NCBI GenBank assembly: GCA_900551325.1
Contig: URVM01000015.1
Span: forward strand, 17,903-81,902
Origin: an uncultured Eubacteriales bacterium
GTDB taxonomy: Bacteria > Bacillota > Clostridia > Lachnospirales > Cellulosilyticaceae
Direction of reading: 5' to 3'
Length of the DNA: 64,000 nt
Shown: positions 23,574-32,996 of the stretch, piece after piece
How the letters are laid out: the number at the start of each line of letters is the position of its first letter
How positions within the stretch are numbered: the stretch's first letter is position 1
The notes under the pieces: model-generated
Seen by the model: the letters and a program-made list of their open reading frames with translations, nothing else
Told to the model about the DNA's origin: nothing
Databases searched by the model: none
Position numbers and translations under genes: made by a program

Positions 23574-24002
23574 ATGAAGAAGGTGTATGTAAATGAAAAG
23601 TGGTGCTTAGGTTGTCATCTTTGTGAGTATCAGTGTGCCTTTGCAAACTCTAATCAAGATAATATTGTAAAAGCCTTAAAAAATCAGCTTATAGCGCCTC
23701 GTATTCAAATAGAAGAAAAAGATAATATCCATTTGGCTGTTTCTTGTAGACACTGTGAGGAACCCCTTTGTGTACAAGGATGTATTACAGGAGCATTAAG
23801 TCAAGAAGAAGGGCTTATTATAGTGAATCAAGATAAATGTGTAGGTTGCTATACATGTATTTTATCTTGTCCTTATGGGGCTATTAAGCCAACGAATAAG
23901 GGAATTGTTCAAAAGTGTGAACTTTGTATAAGTAATAAACAAGGGGAGCCAGCATGTGTAAAAGGTTGCCCAAATCAAGCTATTGTATATGAAGAGAGGT
24001 GA
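23574..24002 (+). CDS. 4Fe-4S dicluster ferredoxin-type electron carrier (HycB/DmsB-like)
   Basis: A 142-residue iron-sulfur protein with four Cys groups: CLGCHLCEYQC, CRHCEEPLCVQGC, CVGCYTCILSC and CELCISNKQGEPACVKGC. These can bind up to four [4Fe-4S] clusters. RBS GGGGGAGAG precedes the ATG. It sits between the FMN subunit and a flavoprotein in the glutamate synthase operon, so it probably passes electrons between them. The electron source is not shown by the sequence. Confidence 0.88.
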   Translation: MKKVYVNEKWCLGCHLCEYQCAFANSNQDNIVKALKNQLIAPRIQIEEKDNIHLAVSCRHCEEPLCVQGCITGALSQEEGLIIVNQDKCVGCYTCILSCPYGAIKPTNKGIVQKCELCISNKQGEPACVKGCPNQAIVYEER

Positions 24003-24007
24003 AAGGG

Positions 24008-25246
24008 ATGAAATATGTCATTATAGGCAATTCAGTAGCTGCCATTGGTGCTATAGAAGGTATCAGAAAGAAAGATAAAGAAGGAGAAATTACACTTATT
24101 TCAAAGGAAGGGTACCATACCTACTCTAGACCTCTTATCTCTTATTTACTACAGGGGAAAACAGATTTAGAAAGAATGAAGTATCGTCCTTATGATTTTT
24201 ACAAGAAGATGAGGTGTGATACAAGACTTAATGAAGTAGTATCTAAAATAAAACCAAATGAGCAAGAAGTTGTACTTGAAGGAGGAGAAGTCGTCTCATA
24301 TGACAAACTTTTAGTAGCAACAGGTTCTAGACCTTTTATACCAAGGATAGAGGGACTTGAACATGTATCACGAAAGTTTACTTTTATGGATTTAGATTCT
24401 ACAAAGGCTTTACAAAGTTCAATAGATAAAGAGAGTAAAGTACTTGTAGTAGGTGCAGGACTTATTGGCCTAAAATGTGCAGAAGCTCTAACACCTTTAG
24501 TAGATGAGGTAATCGTATGTGATATTGCAGGGCATGTGTTATCAAGTATTTTAGATGAAGAAACTGGGAAACTTCTACAGAGTCATTTAGAAAGAGAAGG
24601 AATAAGATTTTACCTTAAAAATGGTGTAGAGAAATTTGAACCTAACAAAGCCTATTTACAAGATGGTACAATAATAGATTTTCATATTTTAGTATTAGCA
24701 GTAGGAGTGGTACCAAATATAGAACTTGTTCAGCAAGCAGGTGGTAAGTCTCATAAAGGCATTTGGATTGATGCATATTGTCAAACCTCTTTAGAAAATA
24801 TTTATGCAGCAGGGGATTGTACGGAAAGTATAGACCTAATAGATGGTAAACAGAAAATTCTAGCAATTATCCCTAATGCCTATAGACAAGGAGAATGTGC
24901 GGGGATTAATATGGCATTAGGTCATCAGATTTTTGATAAGGCTATACCTATGAATGCTATAGGGTTTTATGGTTTACATCTAGTAAGTGGGGGGACACAT
25001 GAGGGAGAAGGCTTCGTTATTAAGGATAATATAAATTATAAGAAGTTAATCATTCAAGATAACTTATTAAAAGGTTTTATTATGATTGGAGATGTGGAAA
25101 ATTCAGGTATTTATACTTCTATGATTAGAGAGCAGATACCTTTAAGTAGTCTTGACTTTCAACTAATGAAAGAAAAGCCACAACTTTTGGCTTTTCCAAA
25201 AGCTTATAGAGATGAAAAGTTAGGGGGAAGAAAAAATGCGTATTAA
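24008..25246 (+). CDS. NAD(P)/FAD-dependent oxidoreductase of the glutamate synthase cluster
   Basis: Flavoprotein of about 412 residues, pyridine-nucleotide-disulfide-reductase fold. FAD-binding start IIGNSVAAIGAIEGIRK, NAD(P)-binding VVGAGLIGLKCAEAL (about 150-164) and the second FAD motif IYAAGDC. It resembles NirB/rubredoxin-reductase-like enzymes more than the classical GltD. ATG at 24008 is preferred (AGAGG 8 nt upstream); a GTG at 23999 lacks an RBS. The probable role is feeding NAD(P)H electrons to the Fe-S partner and FMN subunit. Confidence 0.87.
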   Translation: MKYVIIGNSVAAIGAIEGIRKKDKEGEITLISKEGYHTYSRPLISYLLQGKTDLERMKYRPYDFYKKMRCDTRLNEVVSKIKPNEQEVVLEGGEVVSYDKLLVATGSRPFIPRIEGLEHVSRKFTFMDLDSTKALQSSIDKESKVLVVGAGLIGLKCAEALTPLVDEVIVCDIAGHVLSSILDEETGKLLQSHLEREGIRFYLKNGVEKFEPNKAYLQDGTIIDFHILVLAVGVVPNIELVQQAGGKSHKGIWIDAYCQTSLENIYAAGDCTESIDLIDGKQKILAIIPNAYRQGECAGINMALGHQIFDKAIPMNAIGFYGLHLVSGGTHEGEGFVIKDNINYKKLIIQDNLLKGFIMIGDVENSGIYTSMIREQIPLSSLDFQLMKEKPQLLAFPKAYRDEKLGGRKNAY

Positions 25247-25955
25247 AGTAGGCCAAATGCATTTTAAAGAGTTAAGTGAGTGGATTAAAAATAGTGGGGA
25301 GTCTCATTTGGTATTAGAAGAATGTATGGGACAGCGCTATATTGGAAGTGGATTAGAAGGCAAGCATATTACCATTGAAGGGACACCAGGAAATGCACTA
25401 GGAAGTTATTTAAATGGATGTACTATAGAAGTTTATGGAAATGCTCAAGATGCAACAGGAGATACTATGAATGAAGGTAAAATTTATATTCATGGTTCAT
25501 CAGGAGATGCTACCGGTTACAGTATGCGTGGAGGCAAAATTTTTGTAAGAGACAATGCAGGCTACCGTGCAGGGATTCATATGAAAGCCTATAAAGATAA
25601 ACAACCTCTACTTATAGTAGGGGGGAAGGTAGGAAACTTTTTAGGTGAATATCAAGCAGGCGGGACTATTATTGTATTAGGACTAAACTGTGAAGAGATA
25701 CCAGTAGGCCAGTTGTGTGGAACAGGCATGCATGGTGGGAAAATTTATTTAAGGAGTGAGGCTTTGCCACTAGATTTACCAAAGCAAGTAGTAGCAAGAA
25801 GGGCAGAGGCTAAAGATTTACAAGAAATTAAAGATGTTATTGGTGAGTTTTGCCAAGTATTTCAGATTGAAGAAGAAGGAGTATGGCATAAGAATTTTTA
25901 TATATTAGAAGCAGATACTAAAAATCCTTATAGGCAGCTTTATACTCATAACTAG
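25236..25955 (+). CDS. Glutamate synthase C-terminal GXGXG domain subunit
   Basis: A 239-residue right-handed beta-helix with repeated G-x-x-x-G-x-x-x-x-G turns (GNALGSYLNGCTIEVYGNAQ, GDATGYSMRGGKIFVRDNAG, GGKVGNFLGEYQAGG). This is the structural domain ending conventional GltB chains, here a separate polypeptide. It overlaps the flavoprotein gene by 11 nt. Its presence completes an archaeal-type split GltS: amidotransferase, FMN, GXGXG, plus two electron carriers. Confidence 0.9.
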   Translation: MRIKVGQMHFKELSEWIKNSGESHLVLEECMGQRYIGSGLEGKHITIEGTPGNALGSYLNGCTIEVYGNAQDATGDTMNEGKIYIHGSSGDATGYSMRGGKIFVRDNAGYRAGIHMKAYKDKQPLLIVGGKVGNFLGEYQAGGTIIVLGLNCEEIPVGQLCGTGMHGGKIYLRSEALPLDLPKQVVARRAEAKDLQEIKDVIGEFCQVFQIEEEGVWHKNFYILEADTKNPYRQLYTHN

Positions 25956-26059
25956 AAGATAAACTATAAGATACAAGAGGAATCATAAGACAAAAGATAA
26001 AATCTTAAATAAGTGAAGTTTTATAATCTAAATAGAGCTTATAAAGGTGGAGGGGAAAA

Positions 26060-27379
26060 ATGAATTACACCATTAATGAAGTTTTACAATTTGTTGAAGA
26101 AAATGATGTTAAATTTGTAAAGTTAACTTTCTGTGATATGTTGGGCATGCAAAAAAATATATCTATTATGGCAAGCGAATTAGAAAGAGCCTTTAAAAGT
26201 GGCATATCTTTTGATGCTTCAGCAGTAAAAGGTTTTATGAATGTAGAAGAATCGGATTTGTTTCTCGTACCTGATTCAACTACATTAGCTATATTACCTT
26301 GGAGGCCACAACAAGGGCGCGTCATTAGACTATTTTGTGATATTAAAAAGCCAGATGGTACACCTTTTGAAGGAGATGGAAGAGCCCTACTTAAGCAAGT
26401 TATTCAAAGAGCCAAACATATGGGCTATGATTGTCAAATTGGTTCAGAATGTGAGTTCTATCTTTTTAAACTAGATGAAGAAGGTTTACCAACTAAGGTA
26501 CCCCATGATCATGCTGGGTATTTAGATATGGCACCCTTTGATAAAGGAGAAAACGTAAGACGTGAAATTTGTTTAACATTAGAAGAAATGGGGATTAAAC
26601 CGGAGAGTTCTCACCACGAGCAAGGACCTGGACAAAATGAGATTGACTTTAAATATAGTGATGCACTGCAAGCAGCTGATAACTTAATTACTTTTAAATC
26701 AGTAGTTAAAAGTATTGCAGCGAGAAATGGACTTTATGCTTCTTTTATGCCGAAACCTTTAAGTGATTATAGCGGTAATGGCTTACACATTAACCTTTCA
26801 CTTTTTAAAGAAGGTAAAAACATTTTTAGAAATAGTATAGAGGAGCACTCTAAAGAAGCAGAAAGTTTTATTCAAGGTATTTTAGATAGAGTTGGAGAAA
26901 TGACAGCTTTTTTGAATCCTCTAACCAATTCTTATGTAAGGCTTGGATGTTTTGGTGCACCTAAATATATAACTTGGTCCCATCAAAATAGATCTCAACT
27001 TATACGAATACCAGCGGCACAGGGAGAGTACGTAAGGATGGAGCTACGTTCCCCAGATAGTGGATGTAATCCTTATATTGCCTTTGCACTTTTAATTCAT
27101 GCAGGTCTAGAAGGGATAGAAAATAAAAAAGTTCTTATGCCACCTACTAATTTAAATCTTTATGAGGCTACTAAGGAACAATTAGAAGGAATAGATTACC
27201 TGGCAAGTAGTTTAGAAGAAGCATTAGAAAAAGCTAAACAAAGTACTTTTATACAAGAAGTATTACCTTTAGATACCTTTAGGAAGTACATTGTTATTAA
27301 AGAGGAAGAGTGTAAGAAAATAGGGGAAGCCCCAGATAGAGTATTAGCAGAAGAACAAGCTTATTTTAAACGTGTATAA
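26060..27379 (+). CDS. glnA: Glutamine synthetase type I (GSI-alpha)
   Basis: Second glutamine synthetase in the window. 439 residues, with FDASAVKGFMNVEESDLFL, the metal/glutamate motif GSECEFYLF, HHEQGPGQNEIDFKYSDALQAADN, the ATP motif KPLSDYSGNGLHINLS and NRSQLIRIPAA. The length and lack of the extended insertion fit GSI-alpha of Firmicutes, which is feedback-inhibited and not adenylylated. RBS GGTGGAGGGG is 7 nt from ATG. It lies about 100 nt after the GXGXG gene and just before the ANTAR gene, probably one operon. The 104-nt spacer is A-rich and quasi-repetitive. Confidence 0.95.
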   Translation: MNYTINEVLQFVEENDVKFVKLTFCDMLGMQKNISIMASELERAFKSGISFDASAVKGFMNVEESDLFLVPDSTTLAILPWRPQQGRVIRLFCDIKKPDGTPFEGDGRALLKQVIQRAKHMGYDCQIGSECEFYLFKLDEEGLPTKVPHDHAGYLDMAPFDKGENVRREICLTLEEMGIKPESSHHEQGPGQNEIDFKYSDALQAADNLITFKSVVKSIAARNGLYASFMPKPLSDYSGNGLHINLSLFKEGKNIFRNSIEEHSKEAESFIQGILDRVGEMTAFLNPLTNSYVRLGCFGAPKYITWSHQNRSQLIRIPAAQGEYVRMELRSPDSGCNPYIAFALLIHAGLEGIENKKVLMPPTNLNLYEATKEQLEGIDYLASSLEEALEKAKQSTFIQEVLPLDTFRKYIVIKEEECKKIGEAPDRVLAEEQAYFKRV

Positions 27380-27410
27380 ACCACTTAATGAATAAAAAGG
27401 AGGGGGAGCT

Positions 27411-27983
27411 ATGGGAAGTATAATGATTGTATCCAGCTCGCCAAAAGGCACAGAACTTTTGGTAGAGTTACTAAAGGCACAAGACCTCACTTCCTTAACA
27501 CCAGTCACAAGTGGAGGAGAAGCACGTAGGAAGCTAGTTCAAGACGAGTTTGAAATAGTGATTATTAATACCCCTTTATCTGATGAGTTTGGTCAAGAAC
27601 TTGCCTACTTTATAACAGAACGTACTGAAGCTGGTGTCATTATGTTAGTAAAAAGTGAATTAGTAGGAGATATAGGTTTACAAGCAGAAGACTATGGGGT
27701 TTTTGTTGTAGAAAAGCCTATAGGGAAAAGTTTATTTTATCAAGCTATTAAGTTAGTCATAACCTCTAGAAGACGTATGCTAGGACTTAAAAAAGAGAAT
27801 TTACAACTTCAAAACAAAATAGAAGAAATAAGACTGGTTAATCGTGCTAAATGTGTACTTATTGAGTATTTAAATATGAGTGAAGAACAAGCTCATAAAT
27901 ATATTGAAAAACAAGCTATGGATAGACGTACCTCTAGAAAAAGTATTGCTGAAAGTATTTTAAAAGTATACAGGGATTCGTAA
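27411..27983 (+). CDS. ANTAR-domain RNA-binding antiterminator with degenerate receiver
   Basis: 190 residues: N-terminal pseudo-receiver (1-115), coiled coil (about 118-140) and C-terminal three-helix ANTAR domain (about 135-185, NRAKCVLIEYLNMSEEQAHKYI...RTSRKSIAESIL). The acidic pocket of true receivers is missing (VSSSP instead of acidic residues). Asn53 (VIINTPL) stands at the phospho-acceptor position; the conserved Lys of VEKPI remains. Activation by phosphorylation is therefore unlikely. It follows glnA by 31 nt with a strong RBS. Probable targets are the A1/G4 hexaloop leaders of gltB, asnA-glnN and asnB. Confidence 0.88.
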   Translation: MGSIMIVSSSPKGTELLVELLKAQDLTSLTPVTSGGEARRKLVQDEFEIVIINTPLSDEFGQELAYFITERTEAGVIMLVKSELVGDIGLQAEDYGVFVVEKPIGKSLFYQAIKLVITSRRRMLGLKKENLQLQNKIEEIRLVNRAKCVLIEYLNMSEEQAHKYIEKQAMDRRTSRKSIAESILKVYRDS

Positions 27984-27996
27984 TGGAGGCGGGAAT

Positions 27997-28872
27997 ATGC
28001 TAAGAAGTTTTATTAAGATGGAAGGATGCGGAAATGATTATATTTACTTTGACTGTTTAAAGATGCCTCTTCTAGAGCCAGATAGACTAAGTATTCTACT
28101 ATCAGATAGACATTTTGGTATAGGAGGCGATGGTATCGTTCTTATTTGTACATCAGAGCAGGCAGATGCCAAGATGCGTATGTTTAATAACGATGGTAGT
28201 GAAGGGAAAATGTGTGGTAATGCTATAAGGTGTGTAGCTAAATACTTATATGAACATGAATTAGTCCCAAAAGAGGAGATGGCAATAGAAACTTTAAGTG
28301 GTATAAGACATGTAAAGATTAAGGAAGAAAATCATGTAGTAGTAGATGTTTGTGTAGACATGGCAAAGCCTATTTTAGAAGCCAAGCATATTCCTGTAAG
28401 TATTTATAAGCTAGCACAAAGGGAAAAAGACTTAAGGTGTAAATTAGAACAAGTGATTCATGAAGAAGTATATATTGGAGACAAGGCTTATACCATAACT
28501 TGTATATCTATGGGTAATCCCCATTGTGTTGTTTTTGTAGAGGAGTTAGAAACACTAGAGTTAGAAAAAATAGGACCTTCCTTCGAAAATGCGCCCATGT
28601 TTCCAGAGAAAGTAAATACAGAGTTTGTAAAAGTAGTAGATCGACAAACTTTAGAAATGCGTGTGTGGGAAAGAGGAAGTGGAGAAACATTAGCTTGTGG
28701 AACAGGAGCCTGTGCCAGTGTAGTAGCGGCAGTTTTAAATGGTTATTGCAATAAAAATGAGGAAGTAACTGTAAGATTGCGAGGTGGGGAACTGAAAATT
28801 CTTTATACAGATGAGACAATTTATATGACTGGTAATGCACATAAGATATTTGAGGGGGTAATAGACTTATGA
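27997..28872 (+). CDS. dapF: Diaminopimelate epimerase
   Basis: Converts LL- to meso-diaminopimelate for lysine and peptidoglycan. 291 residues. The two catalytic cysteines are in MCGNAIRC (Cys73) and GSGETLACGTGAC (about residue 230). The N-terminal MEGCGNDYIY and FNNDGSEG motifs are typical. RBS GGAGGCGGG. It overlaps pyrG by 4 nt and is grouped with dapL two genes later, so both final steps of the DapL-type DAP route flank CTP synthase. Confidence 0.94.
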   Translation: MLRSFIKMEGCGNDYIYFDCLKMPLLEPDRLSILLSDRHFGIGGDGIVLICTSEQADAKMRMFNNDGSEGKMCGNAIRCVAKYLYEHELVPKEEMAIETLSGIRHVKIKEENHVVVDVCVDMAKPILEAKHIPVSIYKLAQREKDLRCKLEQVIHEEVYIGDKAYTITCISMGNPHCVVFVEELETLELEKIGPSFENAPMFPEKVNTEFVKVVDRQTLEMRVWERGSGETLACGTGACASVVAAVLNGYCNKNEEVTVRLRGGELKILYTDETIYMTGNAHKIFEGVIDL

Positions 28873-30482
28873 CAAAGTTTATTTTTGTAACAGGTGGTGT
28901 TGTATCAGGTTTAGGAAAGGGGATTACAGCAGCTTCACTAGGAAGACTTTTAAAAGCAAGAGGGTTTAAAGTAGTAGCACAAAAGTTAGACCCTTACATC
29001 AATATTGACCCAGGTACTATGAGTCCTTATCAACATGGAGAAGTTTATGTAACAGAAGATGGTGCAGAGACAGACTTAGACTTAGGTCATTATGAACGTT
29101 TTATTGATGAAGATCTGAATCAGTTTTCTAATTTAACAACAGGTAAAGTATATTGGAATGTACTAAATAAAGAACGAAGTGGTCATTATTTAGGTGAGAC
29201 AGTGCAGGTTATTCCACATATTACAAATGAGATAAGAGATTTTATTTATTCAGTAGGCAATAAAACAGATGCAGATATAGTAATTACAGAAGTAGGAGGC
29301 ACTACAGGAGATATAGAAAGCCTACCTTTTTTAGAAGCTATTCGCCAACTTTCATGTGAAGTAGGTAGAGAAAATTGTCTTTTTATTCATGTGACTTATG
29401 TACCTTATCTACAAGGTTCCGATGAGCATAAGTCAAAGCCAACCCAACACTCTGTCAAAGCATTACAATCACTAGGTATTATGCCTAATATTATAGTAAC
29501 CCGTAGTGATGAGCCTATTGATGAAGCTATAAAACAAAAAATTGCTTTATTTTGTAACGTAAAGAAAGACTGTGTTATTGAAAATATTACACTTCCCATA
29601 CTTTATGAAGCACCACTTATGTTAGAAGAGCAAAATTTCTCCCAGATTGTATGTAGGGAGTTAGAGCTTACAAGCCATTTGATAGATTTAGATGATTGGA
29701 AAGCGTTAGTGAGCCGAATTAAAGCAAGTACCCAGTTAGTAAAAATTGCTTTAGTAGGTAAATATATTAAGTTACACGATGCTTATTTATCTGTAGTAGA
29801 AGCACTTTCTCATGCAGGTTATGACAATGGGACAAAGGTTGAAATAGAGTGGATTGATGCAGAAAGTATTCATAAAGAGAATATTAAAGACTTGCTTAAA
29901 GGGTGTAGTGGTATTCTCATCCCAGGAGGATTTGGAAGTCGTGGTATAGAAGGTAAGCTTTTAACAGCAGAGTATGCAAGGGTTAATAATATACCTTACT
30001 TAGGAATTTGTTTAGGCATGCAAATAGCAGTCATTGAATATGCTAGAAATGTTTTAGGCTATAAAGATGCAGATTCTAGAGAGTTTAATAAAGAGGCAAG
30101 GCATTTAGTGATTGACCTATTGCCAGATCAGTATGATGGCATAGCTAAAGGAGGGACCATGAGACTAGGTGCCTATCCTTGTAAAATAAAAGCAGGTTCT
30201 AAGTTAGAGAAAGCTTATAAGATAAATTTTATTTTAGAAAGACATCGTCATAGATACGAGGTCAATAACTTATACCGAGAGCAACTAGAAGAAGCAGGGC
30301 TACATATTGTAGGTACATCTCCAGATGAATACCTTGTAGAAGCTATTGAAGTCCCTAGAAATGATTTTTATATAGGAGTACAGTATCATCCAGAATTTAA
30401 AAGTCGTCCCAATAGGTCACATCCTCTTTTTAAAGAGTTTATTGGGGCAAGTTTAAGGAGGGCAAAGTATGAAAGTAAATAA
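28869..30482 (+). CDS. pyrG: CTP synthase
   Basis: Amidates UTP to CTP using glutamine. 537 residues. Synthetase domain with GVVSGLGKGITAASLGRLLK (P-loop), MSPYQHGEVYVTEDGAETDLDLGHYERF and EVGGTTGDIES. C-terminal class I glutaminase with GGFGSRG, the nucleophile elbow LGICLGMQ and the final HPEF histidine. It overlaps dapF (4 nt) and dapL (14 nt), indicating tight translational coupling. No pyrG-type reiterative-transcription leader applies since it is internal to an operon. Confidence 0.97.
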   Translation: MTKFIFVTGGVVSGLGKGITAASLGRLLKARGFKVVAQKLDPYINIDPGTMSPYQHGEVYVTEDGAETDLDLGHYERFIDEDLNQFSNLTTGKVYWNVLNKERSGHYLGETVQVIPHITNEIRDFIYSVGNKTDADIVITEVGGTTGDIESLPFLEAIRQLSCEVGRENCLFIHVTYVPYLQGSDEHKSKPTQHSVKALQSLGIMPNIIVTRSDEPIDEAIKQKIALFCNVKKDCVIENITLPILYEAPLMLEEQNFSQIVCRELELTSHLIDLDDWKALVSRIKASTQLVKIALVGKYIKLHDAYLSVVEALSHAGYDNGTKVEIEWIDAESIHKENIKDLLKGCSGILIPGGFGSRGIEGKLLTAEYARVNNIPYLGICLGMQIAVIEYARNVLGYKDADSREFNKEARHLVIDLLPDQYDGIAKGGTMRLGAYPCKIKAGSKLEKAYKINFILERHRHRYEVNNLYREQLEEAGLHIVGTSPDEYLVEAIEVPRNDFYIGVQYHPEFKSRPNRSHPLFKEFIGASLRRAKYESK

Positions 30483-31656
30483 AAATTATTTAAACCTTCA
30501 AGAAAGCTACTTGTTCTCTACCATAAGTAAAAAAGTAAGTGAATATAAAGCTTTGTATCCTCAAGCCCAGCTGATTAGTCTAGGTATAGGGGATGTGACA
30601 AGACCTTTATGTAGTGCTGTTATTGAAGCTATGCATGTAGGTATAGATGAAATGAGTGTAAAGGAGACTTTTAAAGGATACGGTCCAGAACAAGGCTATA
30701 CTTTTTTAAGAGAAGCCATTAGTCATTATTATTTAGAGCGAAATACTAAAGTAGCACCAGAAGAAATTTTTATAAGTGATGGTGCCAAAAGCGATTTAGG
30801 TAATATACTAGATTTATTCAATACAGATAATACAGTACTCATTCCAGACCCAGTATATCCTGTTTATGTAGATACAAATATTATGGCAGGTAGGAAGATT
30901 GAGTATATAGATGGTACTAAGGAAAATGATTTCCTTCCTATGCCAAGTCCCCATATACAAGGAGATATTATTTATCTTTGTTCACCCAATAATCCAACAG
31001 GAGCAACTTATAATTACGAGCAACTTAAAATATGGGTAGACTATGCTTTAAGTAGAGAAGCAATCATCCTTTTTGATGCTGCCTATGAAGCTTTTGTTGG
31101 GGATGATGCATTACCCCGTAGTATTTATGAAATAGAGGGAGCTAGACAATGTGCCATAGAATTTTGTTCCTTATCTAAGACGGCAGGTTTTACAGGAACA
31201 AGATGTGGGTATACAGTTGTACCAAATGAACTTCAATATGAAGGGGTAAAGTTACATGGCTTATGGCTAAGACGTCAAACTACAAAATTTAACGGTGTAC
31301 CCTATATTGTTCAAAAAGGAGCAGAAGCTGTTTTTACACCTAAAGGGCGAAGTCAAGTTAAAGAAAATATTGATTACTATAAGGAAAATGCAAAGATTAT
31401 TACTAGAACACTTAAAGATCTAGGAATAAGTTTTACAGGAGGGGATAATTCACCCTATATATGGATGAGATGTCCAGAAGGTATAAGTTCCTGGGCATAC
31501 TTTGACTACCTTTTAGATAAAGCCCATATTGTAGGAACACCAGGAGTAGGATTCGGCAAAAATGGAGAAGGCTATTTTAGATTAACAGCCTTTGGGGAGA
31601 GGACAAATATAGAGAGTGCTATGGCAAGGTTAAGAAACCTTCAAAAAGCAATTTAA
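30469..31656 (+). CDS. dapL: LL-diaminopimelate aminotransferase
   Basis: PLP-dependent fold type I transaminase making LL-DAP directly from tetrahydrodipicolinate. 395 residues. GIGDVTRPL and KGYGPEQGYTFLREAI are family marks. SPNNPTGATY is the substrate/PLP region, and SLSKTAGFTGTRCGYTVVP carries the PLP lysine. The C-terminus is YFRLTAFGERTN. Typical length is about 400-410. Its presence instead of the acetylase/succinylase route fits many Clostridia. Ends at a strong hairpin. Confidence 0.93.
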   Translation: MKVNKNYLNLQESYLFSTISKKVSEYKALYPQAQLISLGIGDVTRPLCSAVIEAMHVGIDEMSVKETFKGYGPEQGYTFLREAISHYYLERNTKVAPEEIFISDGAKSDLGNILDLFNTDNTVLIPDPVYPVYVDTNIMAGRKIEYIDGTKENDFLPMPSPHIQGDIIYLCSPNNPTGATYNYEQLKIWVDYALSREAIILFDAAYEAFVGDDALPRSIYEIEGARQCAIEFCSLSKTAGFTGTRCGYTVVPNELQYEGVKLHGLWLRRQTTKFNGVPYIVQKGAEAVFTPKGRSQVKENIDYYKENAKIITRTLKDLGISFTGGDNSPYIWMRCPEGISSWAYFDYLLDKAHIVGTPGVGFGKNGEGYFRLTAFGERTNIESAMARLRNLQKAI

Positions 31657-31681
31657 AAGGAAGCGTATTATAAGGGAGCTA

Positions 31682-31716
31682 AGGCCCTCATAGTTTATCG
31701 ATAACTATGAGGGCCT
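31682..31716 (+). terminator. Hairpin after dapL
   Basis: Perfect 14-bp stem AGGCCCTCATAGTT/AACTATGAGGGCCT with a 7-nt loop; followed by ATTCATG, so the U-tract is poor. Confidence 0.65.
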
Positions 31717-31761
31717 ATTCATGAGCTTATTAAGATAAATACAATAAAATATGTGAAAAAG

Positions 31762-31789
31762 TTGAATTATTTAAATATTAAGTTATAAT
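31762..31789 (+). promoter_or_regulatory. Promoter of the glycosyltransferase-flippase pair
   Basis: TTGAAT (31762-31767), 16-bp spacer, TATAAT (31784-31789). The remaining about 130 nt to the start codon is AT-rich leader with no clear structure. Confidence 0.55.
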
Positions 31790-31925
31790 TTAAGTATTGA
31801 GCTTTAAACTTTAAGAAAAATTAATAAATAGAATGTAGAAGTTTAATAATTCATTGTTATGATTAATTTGAGTAAAAAATATATATAAGTAATATGATGA
31901 GTAAAAAAATGAATGGAGGATGAGT

Positions 31926-32996
31926 ATGATTTATAAAATTGATATGCTCTCACAGGCAGCGAAAGTAAAGGGGCAAGGTGTGCTTTCTGCTTATGATGAA
32001 CAAGTAAATCTTGTAAAAGAAGGACTGAAAGATCAATTTATAGTAGCTGAAAATAAGTGGCCTCATGCAGATATTATTCATTATCATACTGTCAATTTAA
32101 GTTATTTCTTATCTATTCCATTTGCTAAAATGAATGGGGTAACGGTGGGCTATGTTCATTTCTTGCCTGAGACAGTGGATACGAGTTTACAAATGCCTAA
32201 AATATGCAAAAAGGTATTTTATAAATATTTGATTCAGTTTTATAAGAGTATGGATTATTTAGTAACAGTTAATCCCTATTTTATAGAGCGATTGGCAGCT
32301 TATGGAGTAGACTCAGATAAGGTAACGTATATCCCTAATTTTGTATGCGATAAACAGTTTTATCCTATGGAAGAATCCACTAAGAAGGATCTTAGAGAAA
32401 AATATGGATTAAATAAGGAAAAGTTTACAGTATTGTGTGTAGGTCAATTACAAAGGCGAAAAGGAATTTTCGACTTTATACAAATAGCTAAGGAGATGCC
32501 TCATATGCAATTTGTATGGGCAGGAGGGTTTTCTTTTGGAAAAATGACAGATGGGTATAAAGAAATTAAGGAAGTAGTAGAAAATCCACCAGAGAATCTT
32601 AAATTTCTAGGTATTATTGAAAGAGAGTCTATGAATGAAATCTACAACTTAGGGGATGTTATGTTCCTACCTTCTTTTGAAGAACTTTTCCCTATGACAA
32701 TATTAGAGTCTATGAACTGTAGAACACCTATTTTATTACGTGATATAGATATTTATAAAAATATTTTATTTGATTTTTATTTACGTGGAAGTAATGTAGA
32801 AGAGTTTAAAGAAATTTTAAATCATTTAGCATGTGATGAAGTATTTTATGAAAAGGCTTGTGCAAAGTCATGGAAAGGGCATGAATTCTACCATCGTAAT
32901 CATGTACTTAGTATGTGGGAAGAATTTTATACTGGAATTCTAGATGAGACAAAACCTTTTAAATTTAAAAATTTATTAAGTAGGTTCGTGGGATAA
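31926..32996 (+). CDS. Glycosyltransferase family 4 (GT-B fold)
   Basis: Cytoplasmic/peripheral sugar transferase of about 356 residues. N-terminal acceptor domain with HADIIHYHTVNLSYFL; C-terminal nucleotide-sugar domain with VLCVGQLQRRKGIFDFIQIAKE, FLGIIERESMNEIYNLGDVMFLPSFEELFPMTILESMNC (the E-x7-E motif of GT4). ATG at 31926 chosen because GGAGG lies 6 nt upstream. Its stop overlaps the start of the flippase-like gene (TAATG), so the two act together, probably in glycolipid synthesis (inference). Confidence 0.88.
   Translation: MIYKIDMLSQAAKVKGQGVLSAYDEQVNLVKEGLKDQFIVAENKWPHADIIHYHTVNLSYFLSIPFAKMNGVTVGYVHFLPETVDTSLQMPKICKKVFYKYLIQFYKSMDYLVTVNPYFIERLAAYGVDSDKVTYIPNFVCDKQFYPMEESTKKDLREKYGLNKEKFTVLCVGQLQRRKGIFDFIQIAKEMPHMQFVWAGGFSFGKMTDGYKEIKEVVENPPENLKFLGIIERESMNEIYNLGDVMFLPSFEELFPMTILESMNCRTPILLRDIDIYKNILFDFYLRGSNVEEFKEILNHLACDEVFYEKACAKSWKGHEFYHRNHVLSMWEEFYTGILDETKPFKFKNLLSRFVG

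Noticed and set aside
24008..25246. GltD small subunit of classical glutamate synthase
   Set aside because: It lacks the N-terminal Fe-S domain of GltD and resembles NirB/rubredoxin-reductase flavoproteins; the Fe-S function is on a separate gene.
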